This document shows positions 47,214 through 56,317 of a stretch of DNA of 64,000 nt, one piece after another. The notes beneath the pieces were generated by a model, which worked only from the letters and a program-made list of their open reading frames with translations, did no database searches and was not told the origin of the DNA. How positions within the stretch are numbered: position 1 is the first letter of the stretch; each line of letters begins with the position of its first letter. The DNA is from Microvirga lenta. GTDB lineage: Bacteria > Pseudomonadota > Alphaproteobacteria > Rhizobiales > Beijerinckiaceae. Where the stretch lies: assembly GCF_020532555.1 (NCBI RefSeq), contig NZ_JAJBBR010000013.1, positions 106,262 to 170,261 of the forward strand. The letters are read 5' to 3'. Position numbers and translations under genes: made by a program.

Positions 47214-49826
47214 TTGAGTTTGCTGACGCGTCTATACCTGCTGGTGGTCCTCGCCGCGGCGCCCGCTTTCGGCCTGGTGCTCTACAATGACTGGCAACTG
47301 CGCCAGGCGGCCGAGGCGCAAGTCGAGGCCAACGCCCTGCGCTACTCCCGGCTCGTCTCGGGCGAACTCGACCGCATCTTCGCCGCCGTCCGGAGCACCC
47401 TTGGGGCCGCCGCAAAGGCTCCCGCCGTGCAGAGTCTGCGGGGCGAGGAGTGTACCCAGTACCTCTCGAATCTGGCGGCGAGTCACCCCAATCTCTCCCG
47501 GCTGGGAGTGATCCGGGTCGATGGGCAGGGCGCCTGCGGGCTCAACATCCGTGTCGATCCGGCTGCCACTCCAAGCCTGCGTGCCGCTCTCGGAACCTCG
47601 GACAGCTACCTTGGAGAATACACCGTCGGCCGCGGGAGTTCGGTGCCGATCCTCCCATTCGCCGAGCGTATCGAGGACGCCAACGGGAAACCGGTCGGGG
47701 TCGTTGCCTCCGGTCTGCGGCTCGACTGGCTGGGCGCCTACTTCGTCGAGAAGGCAAAGGAGTTTCCACCGGCAACGTCGATCACGATCGTCGACCGCAA
47801 TGGCACCATTCTGGTCCGTCTGCCCAACCGGGATCGTGAGGGCACCTCTCTGTCTCGCTATCCTGAACTGCGGGCCGAACGCGGTGGGACCCTGCGGTCG
47901 CAGGCCGCCCACACGGCAGATGGAGTCGCGCGGATCCTGGGCTTCACGGCCATTCCGGAGGCCCCGGAGGGCGTGGGCGTGGCCGTCGGGCTCTCGCAGG
48001 ATGTCGCCCTGGAGCCGATCCGTCAGACCACCCGCCGAAATCTCGTGTTGATCGCTCTCACGGCTATCGTCGCCATGAGCGCCGCTTGGCTCGGCGGACG
48101 GACATTCCTTCAAAACCCGATCCGCAGCCTCGTAGATGCCGCAGAGCGGCTTCGGGCCGGCGACCTCACGTCCCGGACACCGCTCGAAGGCAAGGGCTCT
48201 GAGCTGGCCAGACTCGGGTCCGCCTTCAATGCCATGGCATCCGAACTGGCTGCACGCGATGAGGAGCGCAACAAGGCGGCCCAGGCCTTGCGGGATAGCG
48301 AGGAGCGCCTGCTGATCGCTCAGGATGCAGCCCGTATCGGTGTCTGGGAATGGGACCTCGCCGCAAACCAGATCAGCTGGTCGCGGCAGATGTATGAGCT
48401 GTTCGGCCTGGATCCCGAGAGCGCCGCGTCCGACCCGTATGGGGCTTGGCTGCGGATCCTCCACCCGGAGGATCGCGAGGAAACCGATCGTACGACAAAG
48501 GGCCACAGCGCACGTCTGGGGCCGTTCACCAACGAGTTCCGGATCGTCGCTCCAAACGGCGCAGTTCGTTGGATCCTGGTCCGGGGCCGGACCATACCGG
48601 GCGAGAATGGAACTCCCCGCCGCATGGTCGGGGCCAATCTCGATATCACGGAGATCAAGGAGCAGGAGATTCGCGAGACGTTTCTCCTGACCCTTGCAGA
48701 CCGCATTCGCGACGTCGGCAGGCCGGGCGAGCTCCTGCGGACGGTCGCCGAACTTCTCGGCCTTCACCTGAAGGTGTCCTGCGTCGGATACAGCGAGATC
48801 AACGAAGGGGAGGTGTGGGCGACCGTCCTTACAGCTTGGCGCCCCGAGGGTGTCCAGGAGAGCCGTCAGCGGTATCGCACCGATGCATTCGGAGATGCCT
48901 TCGTCGAACTCAAGATGGGGCGGACCTTTGTCGTCGACGACGCTCGCACCGATCACCGGACGAAGTCCGCGGTGCAGGTCTATGAGAGCATCGAGGCGAT
49001 CGGCTCAATCACTGTTCCCCTCGTGCGCGATGGGCGGCTCAGGGGTTTCCTGTTCGTGCACCAGGCTACGCCCCGGCGCTGGACACCCAGCGAGCGAGAG
49101 TTGTGCGAGGAGGTCGCCGAGAGAACCTGGAGCGCGCTGGAGCGCGTGCGGGCCGACGCCCGGCGGCGGTTGCTGATCAACGAGCTGAACCACCGGGTCA
49201 AGAACACTTTGGCGACCGTTCAGTCGATAGCGGCGCAGGCATTCCGAGCAAACGATTGGCGGCCGGAGGTGCGTGAGGCCTTCGAAGCGCGCCTGATCGC
49301 TCTGTCCAAGGCGCACGATGTTCTCACGCGTGAGAGTTGGGACGGGGCAGACCTCCGCGAGATCGTCGCTCAAGCCACCGCGCCATTCAGCTCGATCGGC
49401 CATGCCCGGTTCACGGTCGAGGGTCCGCCCGTCCGCCTCTCTCCGTCCGTAGCGCTCTCTCTGGCAATGACCTTGCACGAGCTGTTGACGAACGCGGTCA
49501 AGTATGGGGCGCTCTCGGTTGCCGAGGGGCGGGTTGCGATCGTCTGGTCTGTGGACGAGACGCCAGAGAGCGTCCGCTTGAAGCTGACGTGGCAGGAGAG
49601 TGGTGGTCCTGCGGTTTCCGAGCCTCAGCAGAAAGGGTTCGGCTCGCGTCTCATCGAACGGAGCCTGACACGCGAGCACGGCGGGGAGGTAAGGATTACG
49701 TATCCGGCACCGGGGCTTGCCTGCGAGATCGTCATCACGCTCCCGTCCGAGGGGACTGCTCCGGGGACTGCTCCAGGTCACGGAGCGGGGTCGGACACCG
49801 GAGATGTTCGGCGCATTGCCGGCTGA
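47214..49826 (+). CDS. HWE-type sensor histidine kinase with Cache, HAMP, PAS and GAF domains
   Basis: This is an 870-residue membrane sensor kinase. TM1 is residues 4-20. An extracytoplasmic Cache-like domain spans about 25-275 and TM2 about 275-300 (LVLIALTAIVAMSAAWLGG). HAMP (about 300-352), PAS (365-485, ending GANLDITEIKEQE) and GAF (about 490-645) domains follow. The kinase core has the phospho-His in LINELNHRVKNTLATVQSIA and the N-box HELLTNAVKYGAL, the HWE/HisKA_2 pattern. The start is TTG 47214 with GGGAGC upstream. No partner response regulator is adjacent on this strand. It may feed the general stress response, as related HWE kinases do. Confidence 0.9.
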   Translation: MSLLTRLYLLVVLAAAPAFGLVLYNDWQLRQAAEAQVEANALRYSRLVSGELDRIFAAVRSTLGAAAKAPAVQSLRGEECTQYLSNLAASHPNLSRLGVIRVDGQGACGLNIRVDPAATPSLRAALGTSDSYLGEYTVGRGSSVPILPFAERIEDANGKPVGVVASGLRLDWLGAYFVEKAKEFPPATSITIVDRNGTILVRLPNRDREGTSLSRYPELRAERGGTLRSQAAHTADGVARILGFTAIPEAPEGVGVAVGLSQDVALEPIRQTTRRNLVLIALTAIVAMSAAWLGGRTFLQNPIRSLVDAAERLRAGDLTSRTPLEGKGSELARLGSAFNAMASELAARDEERNKAAQALRDSEERLLIAQDAARIGVWEWDLAANQISWSRQMYELFGLDPESAASDPYGAWLRILHPEDREETDRTTKGHSARLGPFTNEFRIVAPNGAVRWILVRGRTIPGENGTPRRMVGANLDITEIKEQEIRETFLLTLADRIRDVGRPGELLRTVAELLGLHLKVSCVGYSEINEGEVWATVLTAWRPEGVQESRQRYRTDAFGDAFVELKMGRTFVVDDARTDHRTKSAVQVYESIEAIGSITVPLVRDGRLRGFLFVHQATPRRWTPSERELCEEVAERTWSALERVRADARRRLLINELNHRVKNTLATVQSIAAQAFRANDWRPEVREAFEARLIALSKAHDVLTRESWDGADLREIVAQATAPFSSIGHARFTVEGPPVRLSPSVALSLAMTLHELLTNAVKYGALSVAEGRVAIVWSVDETPESVRLKLTWQESGGPAVSEPQQKGFGSRLIERSLTREHGGEVRITYPAPGLACEIVITLPSEGTAPGTAPGHGAGSDTGDVRRIAG

Positions 49827-49883
49827 GCCGCCACAGCCAGCGAGCTCCGTCACGGCTCCGGTTCCCATGGGCCCTGTACAGGA

Positions 49884-50624
49884 TCACCCTCGGGTGTCGC
49901 GCTCGACGGCCGTGAGGACGTGACGGGCGACCAGTTCGGACGACTGGGGATTCTGTCCCGTGATCAGATTGCGGTCCTGAACCGCGAAGGGCTGCCAATC
50001 CGGCCCCCGCTCGAAACGGCCGCCAAGCTCCTTGAGCCGGTCCTCCAGCAGAAAGGGCACCACCGTCGTCAGGCCGACGGCCTCCTCCTCGGTGTTCGTG
50101 AAGGCGCTCACACGAAGGCCTTCGACGATGGGGCGGCCATCCTGCCGCTTTGCCTGCACGAGCCCCGCCGGTCCGTGGCAGACCGCGGCAACGACCTTGC
50201 CCTGGTCGAACATGGTCCCGATGAGGCGGGCGAGCGTCTCGTCATTGGCGGCATCCCACATCGGTCCGTGCCCGCCCGGCAGGAAGACTGCGTCGAAGGA
50301 GGCTGCATCGACGCTGCCGAGGGCAGGGGAATTGCGGGCCAGTTGCATGACCTGCTCGTCCTCGAGGAAGCGGTGCACGGAGGCCGGCACCTCCTGCTGT
50401 TCCTCCGGTTTCTCGCCTGGCCCTTCGCCGGCCTCCGCAGGCAGACTGCGCGGGTCCCACGGGATCGCTCCGCCCTTGATGGAGACGAGAGTGATTTCCG
50501 CGCCTCCGTCGAGCAGGGTGTAATAGGGGGTGGCAAGTTCCTCCAGCCAGACACCGGTTCGGTGGCCGGCGGATCCCAACCGGTCGTGCGAGGTGGCGAC
50601 GATGAGCACTTTGGGGGCAGGCAT
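49884..50624 (-). CDS. DJ-1/PfpI (Hsp31-like) family protein
   Basis: This is a 246-residue class I glutamine-amidotransferase-fold protein. The nucleophile elbow is VVAAVCHGPAGLVQAK with Cys, the upstream Glu lies in RTGVWLEELATPYYTL, and FDAVFLPGGHGPMWDAANDE forms the anion-binding loop. The arrangement resembles HchA/YhbO-type chaperone or glyoxalase III enzymes that act on methylglyoxal-damaged targets. The ATG has GGAGAAGAG upstream. It is convergent with the HWE kinase (57-bp gap). Confidence 0.9.
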   Translation of the reverse strand: MPAPKVLIVATSHDRLGSAGHRTGVWLEELATPYYTLLDGGAEITLVSIKGGAIPWDPRSLPAEAGEGPGEKPEEQQEVPASVHRFLEDEQVMQLARNSPALGSVDAASFDAVFLPGGHGPMWDAANDETLARLIGTMFDQGKVVAAVCHGPAGLVQAKRQDGRPIVEGLRVSAFTNTEEEAVGLTTVVPFLLEDRLKELGGRFERGPDWQPFAVQDRNLITGQNPQSSELVARHVLTAVERDTRG

Positions 50625-50906
50625 GTCTCTTCTCCGGGGTGAGGCCCTTCGCCGTCAACTCGGAGCAGCCGGATCGGTTCTTGCCGACTGCGGGAAAGTG
50701 CTGCGCCCGGACGGACGTGACCTGGATGCGCCAGGGGACCCCATGGCGCTCCTTTCCCGAGGACCGATTGCATGAGCACCTTGCTCGGATGCAGTCCGGG
50801 CCTATAAAAAGTCAGGCTCTTCCTGTCCCGTTTCGACCCGGCCAGCGGGTGGGCTCCTCGGTCGAAGCGGTGCTGTCGGCTATGTTACAAAATTCAAGGG
50901 ACCTCA

Positions 50907-52853
50907 ATGCCATTGGTCAAGACGTCCGAACTTGCGGGCAAGGGCAACTCACGTCCGACGGGCGATGAAGCCGCCGCTTCCAGCGTGTCTCCTGTTCCCG
51001 CGAAGGGAGCGGCGTCCCAGCGGCGGGCCTTCGAGCGTGTCAGAGCTCGGCAGCAGAAGGCGGCGGAGCGCATCGGCGCTGCCACGGAGGAGCTGGCCAG
51101 CGGGGTTGCCGAGGCCTCGTCTGCGGCGGAGGAGCTACGGCGCTCGATGGAGCAGATCGCCAGCGGAGCCGAGGAGGCCGCAGGCGCCTCTCAGCAGTCG
51201 CTGACGGCTATCGTGAGCCTGGGCAATTCGTTTGCGGAGGCCAGGCGGCATGCTGAGGCCGCACGCACGAAGACCGCTGGACTTCAGACCCTTCTGATCG
51301 AGACTGGAGCCCAGATCGACGCGTCTGTCGCCACCGTGGAGGGTAACGCCACGCGCCTGAAAGCCATGGTCGACATCGTCTCGCTCCTCGACCGGCAGGC
51401 CGCCAATATCGGGGAGATCACCACTGTGGTTGGCGATATCTCCGACCAGACCAACCTTCTTGCTCTCAATGCGGCCATCGAGGCTGCCCGAGCCGGGGAG
51501 AACGGACGCGGCTTTGCCGTCGTTGCCGACGAGGTGCGGGCTCTCGCCGGCACCTCCGAGAAAAGCGCACAGGATATCCAGACCCTCGCGGAGGGTATCG
51601 TCAGCGAGGTTCGCTCGGTTGCGGAGAGGATCCGGACGGCGGCGGACACCGCGTCCGGCGAGGCCCGGATCGGCCGCAATGTGGTTGCGGCCCTGGACAA
51701 GATCCGAACCGACGTCGCCCTCCTGGCCGAGGGCAGCCAGTCCATCCTTGTGGCCGCCGTCGAGGCCGAGGCCGCCATCCGCGAGGCGCAGCGTGGAGCG
51801 GAGCAGGTGGCCAGTGCGGCCGAGGAACAGGCGGCAGCGGCAGCCGAGGCGCAACGAGCCGTCCAGCAGCAGAGCGCATCTCTCGATCAGAGCCAGCAGA
51901 CCGCTCAGGCCTTGGCCGCTCTTGCGGACGATCTGCAGGCGAGCACGGCGGGAGCGTCCACCGCCGAGCAGGTCGGATCGGCGGCAGAGGAGTTGTCGGC
52001 CGCGATTCAGGAGCTCTCGGGCGCCGCAGGCGAAATCATGACCGCCGTCGACCAGATCAGCCGCGGGGCACAGATGCAGGCTGCGGCCACCCAGCAGGCC
52101 AATACGGCGATGGAGCAGATCGAGCGGGCAACCAGCGCCTCCCGGGATGTGGCCGGCGCAGCAGTTGACCGCGTCGAGACCCTTGCCGGCGACCTGAGGG
52201 ATAATCGCACCGCGACGATGCGGCTGGTCACGGGCTTGGAGGAGGCGCGGAAGGAGACCGGGGCCATCATTGGATTGATGGGCGGGCTGGACGAGTCCAG
52301 CCGGCGCATCGAGAAGATCGTCGACGGGATCGCCCTGGTGGCTGTCCAGACGAACATGCTGGCCGTGAGCGGCTCCATCGAAGCGGCGCGGGCCGGCGAG
52401 GCGGGGCGCGGCTTTGCGATTGTTTCGAGCGATATCCGCAATCTCGCGCGAGATGCCTCCGAGAATGCCGACCGTATCAAGGACGTCGTTCGCCAGATCC
52501 GTGACCAGATCACGATCGTTCGGCGCGACCTGGAGCAGAATGCCGCGATCGTCGAGGCGGAGGTCGGCAAGAATGCGTTGATAGCCGAGAGGTTCGGGGT
52601 GCTGGAGGTCGACGTCGAAGAGATCCGGCGGGGCAGCGCCGCCATCCTGTCGGGGTCGGACACGATCCTGGCATCCGTGCGCGAAGTCCGGCTGGGCACG
52701 CAGCAGGTCGCAGCCGTCGCCGAGCAGGCAGGAAGCGCAGCGGCGCAGGCCGCGACCGCAGCGCGACAGCAGGCGCGAGGAGCCGAGGATCTGGCAGCCG
52801 CCATCGAGGAGATTGCCTCCTTGGCGGACGAACTCCAGATGGCGGAGTCGTAA
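50907..52853 (+). CDS. Soluble chemoreceptor-like protein with two MCP signalling hairpins
   Basis: This 648-residue, almost entirely helical protein has no signal peptide, no membrane segment and no recognisable sensor domain. Two chemoreceptor hairpin tips are visible. One is at about residues 180-212 ([20 protein letters not shown]) and a divergent one is at about 480-512 ([20 protein letters not shown]), exactly 300 residues apart. The ends are Ala/Glu/Gln-rich coiled coil. No CheR-tethering pentapeptide is at the C-terminus. It is first in the chemosensory operon, with AAGGGA before the ATG, and probably organises CheA/CheW in the cytoplasm. Confidence 0.9.
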   Translation: MPLVKTSELAGKGNSRPTGDEAAASSVSPVPAKGAASQRRAFERVRARQQKAAERIGAATEELASGVAEASSAAEELRRSMEQIASGAEEAAGASQQSLTAIVSLGNSFAEARRHAEAARTKTAGLQTLLIETGAQIDASVATVEGNATRLKAMVDIVSLLDRQAANIGEITTVVGDISDQTNLLALNAAIEAARAGENGRGFAVVADEVRALAGTSEKSAQDIQTLAEGIVSEVRSVAERIRTAADTASGEARIGRNVVAALDKIRTDVALLAEGSQSILVAAVEAEAAIREAQRGAEQVASAAEEQAAAAAEAQRAVQQQSASLDQSQQTAQALAALADDLQASTAGASTAEQVGSAAEELSAAIQELSGAAGEIMTAVDQISRGAQMQAAATQQANTAMEQIERATSASRDVAGAAVDRVETLAGDLRDNRTATMRLVTGLEEARKETGAIIGLMGGLDESSRRIEKIVDGIALVAVQTNMLAVSGSIEAARAGEAGRGFAIVSSDIRNLARDASENADRIKDVVRQIRDQITIVRRDLEQNAAIVEAEVGKNALIAERFGVLEVDVEEIRRGSAAILSGSDTILASVREVRLGTQQVAAVAEQAGSAAAQAATAARQQARGAEDLAAAIEEIASLADELQMAES

Positions 52854-52857
52854 GATC

Positions 52858-54333
52858 ATGATCAAGGCGGCGCCTTCGGCTGTCGCGCAGTCGTTCCTGA
52901 CGGTGCACGTGGGCGAGGAGCGCTTTGCCCTCCCGGCTTCCGACGTGGCCGAGGTGATCCGCCGCCCGGCCCTGACCCGTGTGCCGCTTGGGCCATCGAG
53001 CCTTCTCGGAGTTGCCAACCTACGGGGCGCGGTCATGCCGGTGGTGTCGCTGCACAGCCTCCTCGGAGGCAAAGGCAGCCCCTCCTCGAACGCATGTGTG
53101 GTCGTGATCGATCGCGGCGCTCCCGTCGGTCTCGTGATCGACAGGGTGGCATCCCTGGGCGCTGCCACCGACGGCGCTGCCTCTGGGGCAGAAGAGGACG
53201 ACGCCGAAGGGAGCAGCGCACCCGCGCGGCTGATCGATCTGGATGCGCTGCTGTCCCGGGACTTCGGCAGCTTCGCCCGTCGAACGCAGCAGAGGCGTGT
53301 CTCGGCTCCGCATGGGGGGCATACGCAGGATGCGGCAGCCCGCGACGAGGTCGCCCTGGTCTGCTTCGCGGTTGCAGGGCAGGATTTCGCGCTTCCGCTC
53401 GCTTCCGTTCACGAGGTGGTGGCGCTTCCGGATGAAGTCGTAACGGTCCCGCGGGCCGACGCCGTTTCCCTCGGCGTCATGCCCCTGCGCGGATCGCTTC
53501 TGCCGCTGGTTTCGCTCCGCAGGCTCCTCGGGCTGCGCGAAAGTGGCTCAAGGGAGGGCAAATCCCGTGCGGTCGTGGCCCGGGTCGAGGGCGGGCTGGT
53601 GGGGCTCGTCACCGATGGCATGCGGGAGATCCTCCGCATCCCCGCCAGCGCGATCGACCCTGTCCCGGCAATCCTGACGCGCAGTGATGCGGAGGCTCAG
53701 ATACAGGGCATCTGCCGACTGGAGGGCGGGCAACGGCTGGTTTCGGTCCTGTCGACGGAACGGCTGTTCCGCGATCAGTCCCTGGTCGAGCAGATCAGGC
53801 CGCAAGAGGAGAAAGACCACGAGATGGGCACGGTCGAAGGGTCTTCCAACGGTGATGAGCAGTTCATCGTCTTCCAGTTGGGCGGAGAGGAGTATGGTCT
53901 GCCCATCACGTCCGTCGAAGAGGTGGTGCGCGTTCCCGAAACGCTGACGCGGCTGCCCAAGGCCCCTGCTTTCATCGAAGGAGTCATGAACCTGCGCGGT
54001 CGGGTGGTTCCGGTTATCGACCAGCGGCGGCGCTTCAACTTCGAGGGGCGGGGAGGGCGAAGGCGGGAACGGGTCGTGGTCGTCAGGATCGACCACATGC
54101 AGGCCGGTTTCGTCGTCGACACCGTGTCCGAGGTTCTCAAGATCCCCCACAACCAGCTTCGCCCAACTCCCGATCTGGCGGCGGACGGCAGCCAGGTGAT
54201 CGACCGCATCGCCAATATCGAGGTCGAGGGGCGAATGATCCTCCTGCTCAACCCGCGCGAACTCCTGGACAGGGCGGAGAAGGATCTCCTCGCGGCGATG
54301 GGCGACGGCCATCCGGAGCAGCCCCATTCGTGA
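52858..54333 (+). CDS. Triple-domain CheW coupling protein
   Basis: This is a 491-residue protein with three CheW domains at about residues 10-150, 158-310 and 332-475. Each shows the CheW pattern: strands such as FIVFQLGGEEYGLPITSVEEVVRVP, then an xxNLRGxVxPVID loop (VANLRGAVMPVVSL in the first, VMPLRGSLLPLVSL in the second, VMNLRGRVVPVIDQ in the third). The start at 52858 lies 5 bp after the receptor stop. The stop overlaps the GTG of cheB. Three domains could bridge several CheA/receptor units. Confidence 0.9.
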   Translation: MIKAAPSAVAQSFLTVHVGEERFALPASDVAEVIRRPALTRVPLGPSSLLGVANLRGAVMPVVSLHSLLGGKGSPSSNACVVVIDRGAPVGLVIDRVASLGAATDGAASGAEEDDAEGSSAPARLIDLDALLSRDFGSFARRTQQRRVSAPHGGHTQDAAARDEVALVCFAVAGQDFALPLASVHEVVALPDEVVTVPRADAVSLGVMPLRGSLLPLVSLRRLLGLRESGSREGKSRAVVARVEGGLVGLVTDGMREILRIPASAIDPVPAILTRSDAEAQIQGICRLEGGQRLVSVLSTERLFRDQSLVEQIRPQEEKDHEMGTVEGSSNGDEQFIVFQLGGEEYGLPITSVEEVVRVPETLTRLPKAPAFIEGVMNLRGRVVPVIDQRRRFNFEGRGGRRRERVVVVRIDHMQAGFVVDTVSEVLKIPHNQLRPTPDLAADGSQVIDRIANIEVEGRMILLLNPRELLDRAEKDLLAAMGDGHPEQPHS

Positions 54334-55433
54334 TCCGATTGCTCATCGTCGATGACTCACCCCTGATGCGCCGTCTCCTCGGCCGTGTCTTTGCCGCCGA
54401 AGGCGACTTCGAGGTCGGTTATGCCCGCAACGGTGTGGAGGCCCTGGAGCAGCTTGCCCTGTTCGAGCCGGACGTCATCACGCTCGACATCCACATGCCT
54501 GAGATGGATGGGCTCGCCTGCCTCGACCGGATCATGCTGGAGCGCCCATGTCCGGTGGTGATGGTGTCGTCGCTGACGGAGGCGGGCGCGAGCGTGACCC
54601 TGGAAGCCTTCCAGCTCGGCGCCGTCGATTTCATCACGAAGCCCGAGCGGGCGGTTTCCCTGGAGATCGACACGCTCGCGCCCCGGCTCGTCGAGAAGGT
54701 TCGCGCTGCATCTCAAGCCCGCTTGCCCGGCAGCCTGAGACTGGCCGAACGGGTCCGGCTGCGAAGCGGCTTGAGCGGAGCGGCGCCTGCTGTGGCGCGA
54801 AGGCGTGCTCCTGCTCCTGCTCCGCCACCGCGGCGGCGGGTCAAGGCGGCGCCGGCACAGGGCCTTCTGCTGATCGGCACATCGACGGGAGGTCCACCGG
54901 CACTGGATGCTCTGTTGTCTCGACTGCCGGCCGACTTTCCATGGCCCGTCGTGGTGGCGCAGCACATGCCGGGCTCCTTCACCGGGCCACTCTCCCGGCG
55001 GCTGGACAGGCTTTGCGCCCTTACCGTCACGGAAGTCACCCACCCGATGCCGCTCTCGCCGGGCAACGTCTATATCGGCAAGGGCGATGCGGACGTGATC
55101 ATCGGCATTCGTCCTGATGGTCCCGTCGTGATGGCCGCTCCCTCGCTGCCTGAGCATCGCTGGCATCCGAGCGTTGACCGTATGGTTGACACTGCCATGC
55201 AGCATGTCGCACCGGAGAGGCTGATCGGCGTGCTGATGACAGGAATGGGCAGCGATGGCGCCGAGGCCATGACCCGACTCCGGGATCGGGGAGGGCGGAC
55301 CATTGCCGAGTCCGAGGAGAGCGCTGTCGTGTGGGGCATGCCCGGCGAGCTGGTTCGACGCGGTGGCGCGCAAGTCGTCGCCCCCCTGGAGCAGATTGCG
55401 GATCGGATCCTGGACATGGTGGGGCATTCATGA
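54330..55433 (+). CDS. cheB: Chemotaxis protein-glutamate methylesterase CheB
   Basis: CheB removes methyl groups from (and deamidates) receptor glutamates when phosphorylated by CheA. It is 367 residues. The receiver domain has phospho-acceptor D53 (TLDIHMPEMDG) and DD at 8-9, followed by an Arg/Pro-rich linker. The esterase domain has Ser in LIGTSTGGPPAL, His in VAQHMPGSF and Asp in MTGMGSDGAE. The start is GTG, overlapping the CheW stop (GTGA). The stop overlaps cheR. Confidence 0.96.
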   Translation: MIRLLIVDDSPLMRRLLGRVFAAEGDFEVGYARNGVEALEQLALFEPDVITLDIHMPEMDGLACLDRIMLERPCPVVMVSSLTEAGASVTLEAFQLGAVDFITKPERAVSLEIDTLAPRLVEKVRAASQARLPGSLRLAERVRLRSGLSGAAPAVARRRAPAPAPPPRRRVKAAPAQGLLLIGTSTGGPPALDALLSRLPADFPWPVVVAQHMPGSFTGPLSRRLDRLCALTVTEVTHPMPLSPGNVYIGKGDADVIIGIRPDGPVVMAAPSLPEHRWHPSVDRMVDTAMQHVAPERLIGVLMTGMGSDGAEAMTRLRDRGGRTIAESEESAVVWGMPGELVRRGGAQVVAPLEQIADRILDMVGHS

Positions 55434-56317
55434 CCCGGCCGCCCCGCTCGCCTGACAAAGCTGCCACACCGGGAAAGGCGCCCGTGCTCGCCGCGGACGA
55501 CGTCCGCCGCCTGGGTGAGCTTCTCTACCGCCACACCGGAATGATCTTCGGGGAAAACAAGCGCTACTTCATCGAAAGGCGGGTCGCGGACCGGATGTCT
55601 GCCACCGGAATGCGCTCGTTTCTGGCCTATCTCTCCCACATCGAATCCAATGAAAGCGAGGTCGAGCACCTGATCAACGTCTTCACGGTCAATGAGACCT
55701 ATTTCTACCGTGAGGAGCATCAGCTGCGCTGCCTGGGGCGCTCGCTCCTGCCGAGCATCGTGGAGAACAGAAAGCCCGGCGATCTCGTGCGGATCTGGTC
55801 CGTGCCATGCTCGACGGGCGAGGAGCCCTATTCCATCGCCATCTGGCTGCTCGAGAACTGGCCCATGGTGGACGCCTATCACATCGAGATCGTCGGATCC
55901 GACATCGATACGCGGGTCCTCCTGGAGGCAAAGGCCGCGGATTATGGCGAGCGTGCCCTTTCACGCCTGCCTTCCGATGTGGTCGAGCGCTATTTCGACC
56001 CGCCCCGTGGCGGGCAGCGCAGGCTGATCCAGGACCTGCGGGAATCGGTGAAGTTCACGCCGGCCAATCTGGTGGATGCGGCGTCTGTCGCGGCCCAGGG
56101 CCGGTTCGACGTCATCTTCTGCCGAAACGTCCTTATCTATTTCGATGATGCTTCCCGCCTCCGGGCGGCCAACAACCTCTACGACTCGTTGAATCCGGGA
56201 GGCTATATCTGCCTCGGCCATACGGAATCGATGACCCGCATTTCAAAGAGGTTCGACCTGTGCCGCTTCGAGGACGCGATCGTCTATCGACGGCCGGGGA
56301 GGGAACGCGATGGATGA
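55430..56317 (+). CDS. cheR: Chemotaxis protein methyltransferase CheR
   Basis: CheR transfers methyl groups from SAM to receptor glutamates. It is 295 residues. An N-terminal helical domain includes ENKRYFIERRVADRM and VNETYFYREEHQL. The SAM-binding domain has IWSVPCSTGEEPYSIAIWL, VGSDIDTRVLLEAK and FDVIFCRNVLIYFD. The ATG at 55430 overlaps the cheB stop (ATGA), and cheA starts 8 bp before its end. There is no TPR extension. Confidence 0.95.
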   Translation: MTRPPRSPDKAATPGKAPVLAADDVRRLGELLYRHTGMIFGENKRYFIERRVADRMSATGMRSFLAYLSHIESNESEVEHLINVFTVNETYFYREEHQLRCLGRSLLPSIVENRKPGDLVRIWSVPCSTGEEPYSIAIWLLENWPMVDAYHIEIVGSDIDTRVLLEAKAADYGERALSRLPSDVVERYFDPPRGGQRRLIQDLRESVKFTPANLVDAASVAAQGRFDVIFCRNVLIYFDDASRLRAANNLYDSLNPGGYICLGHTESMTRISKRFDLCRFEDAIVYRRPGRERDG

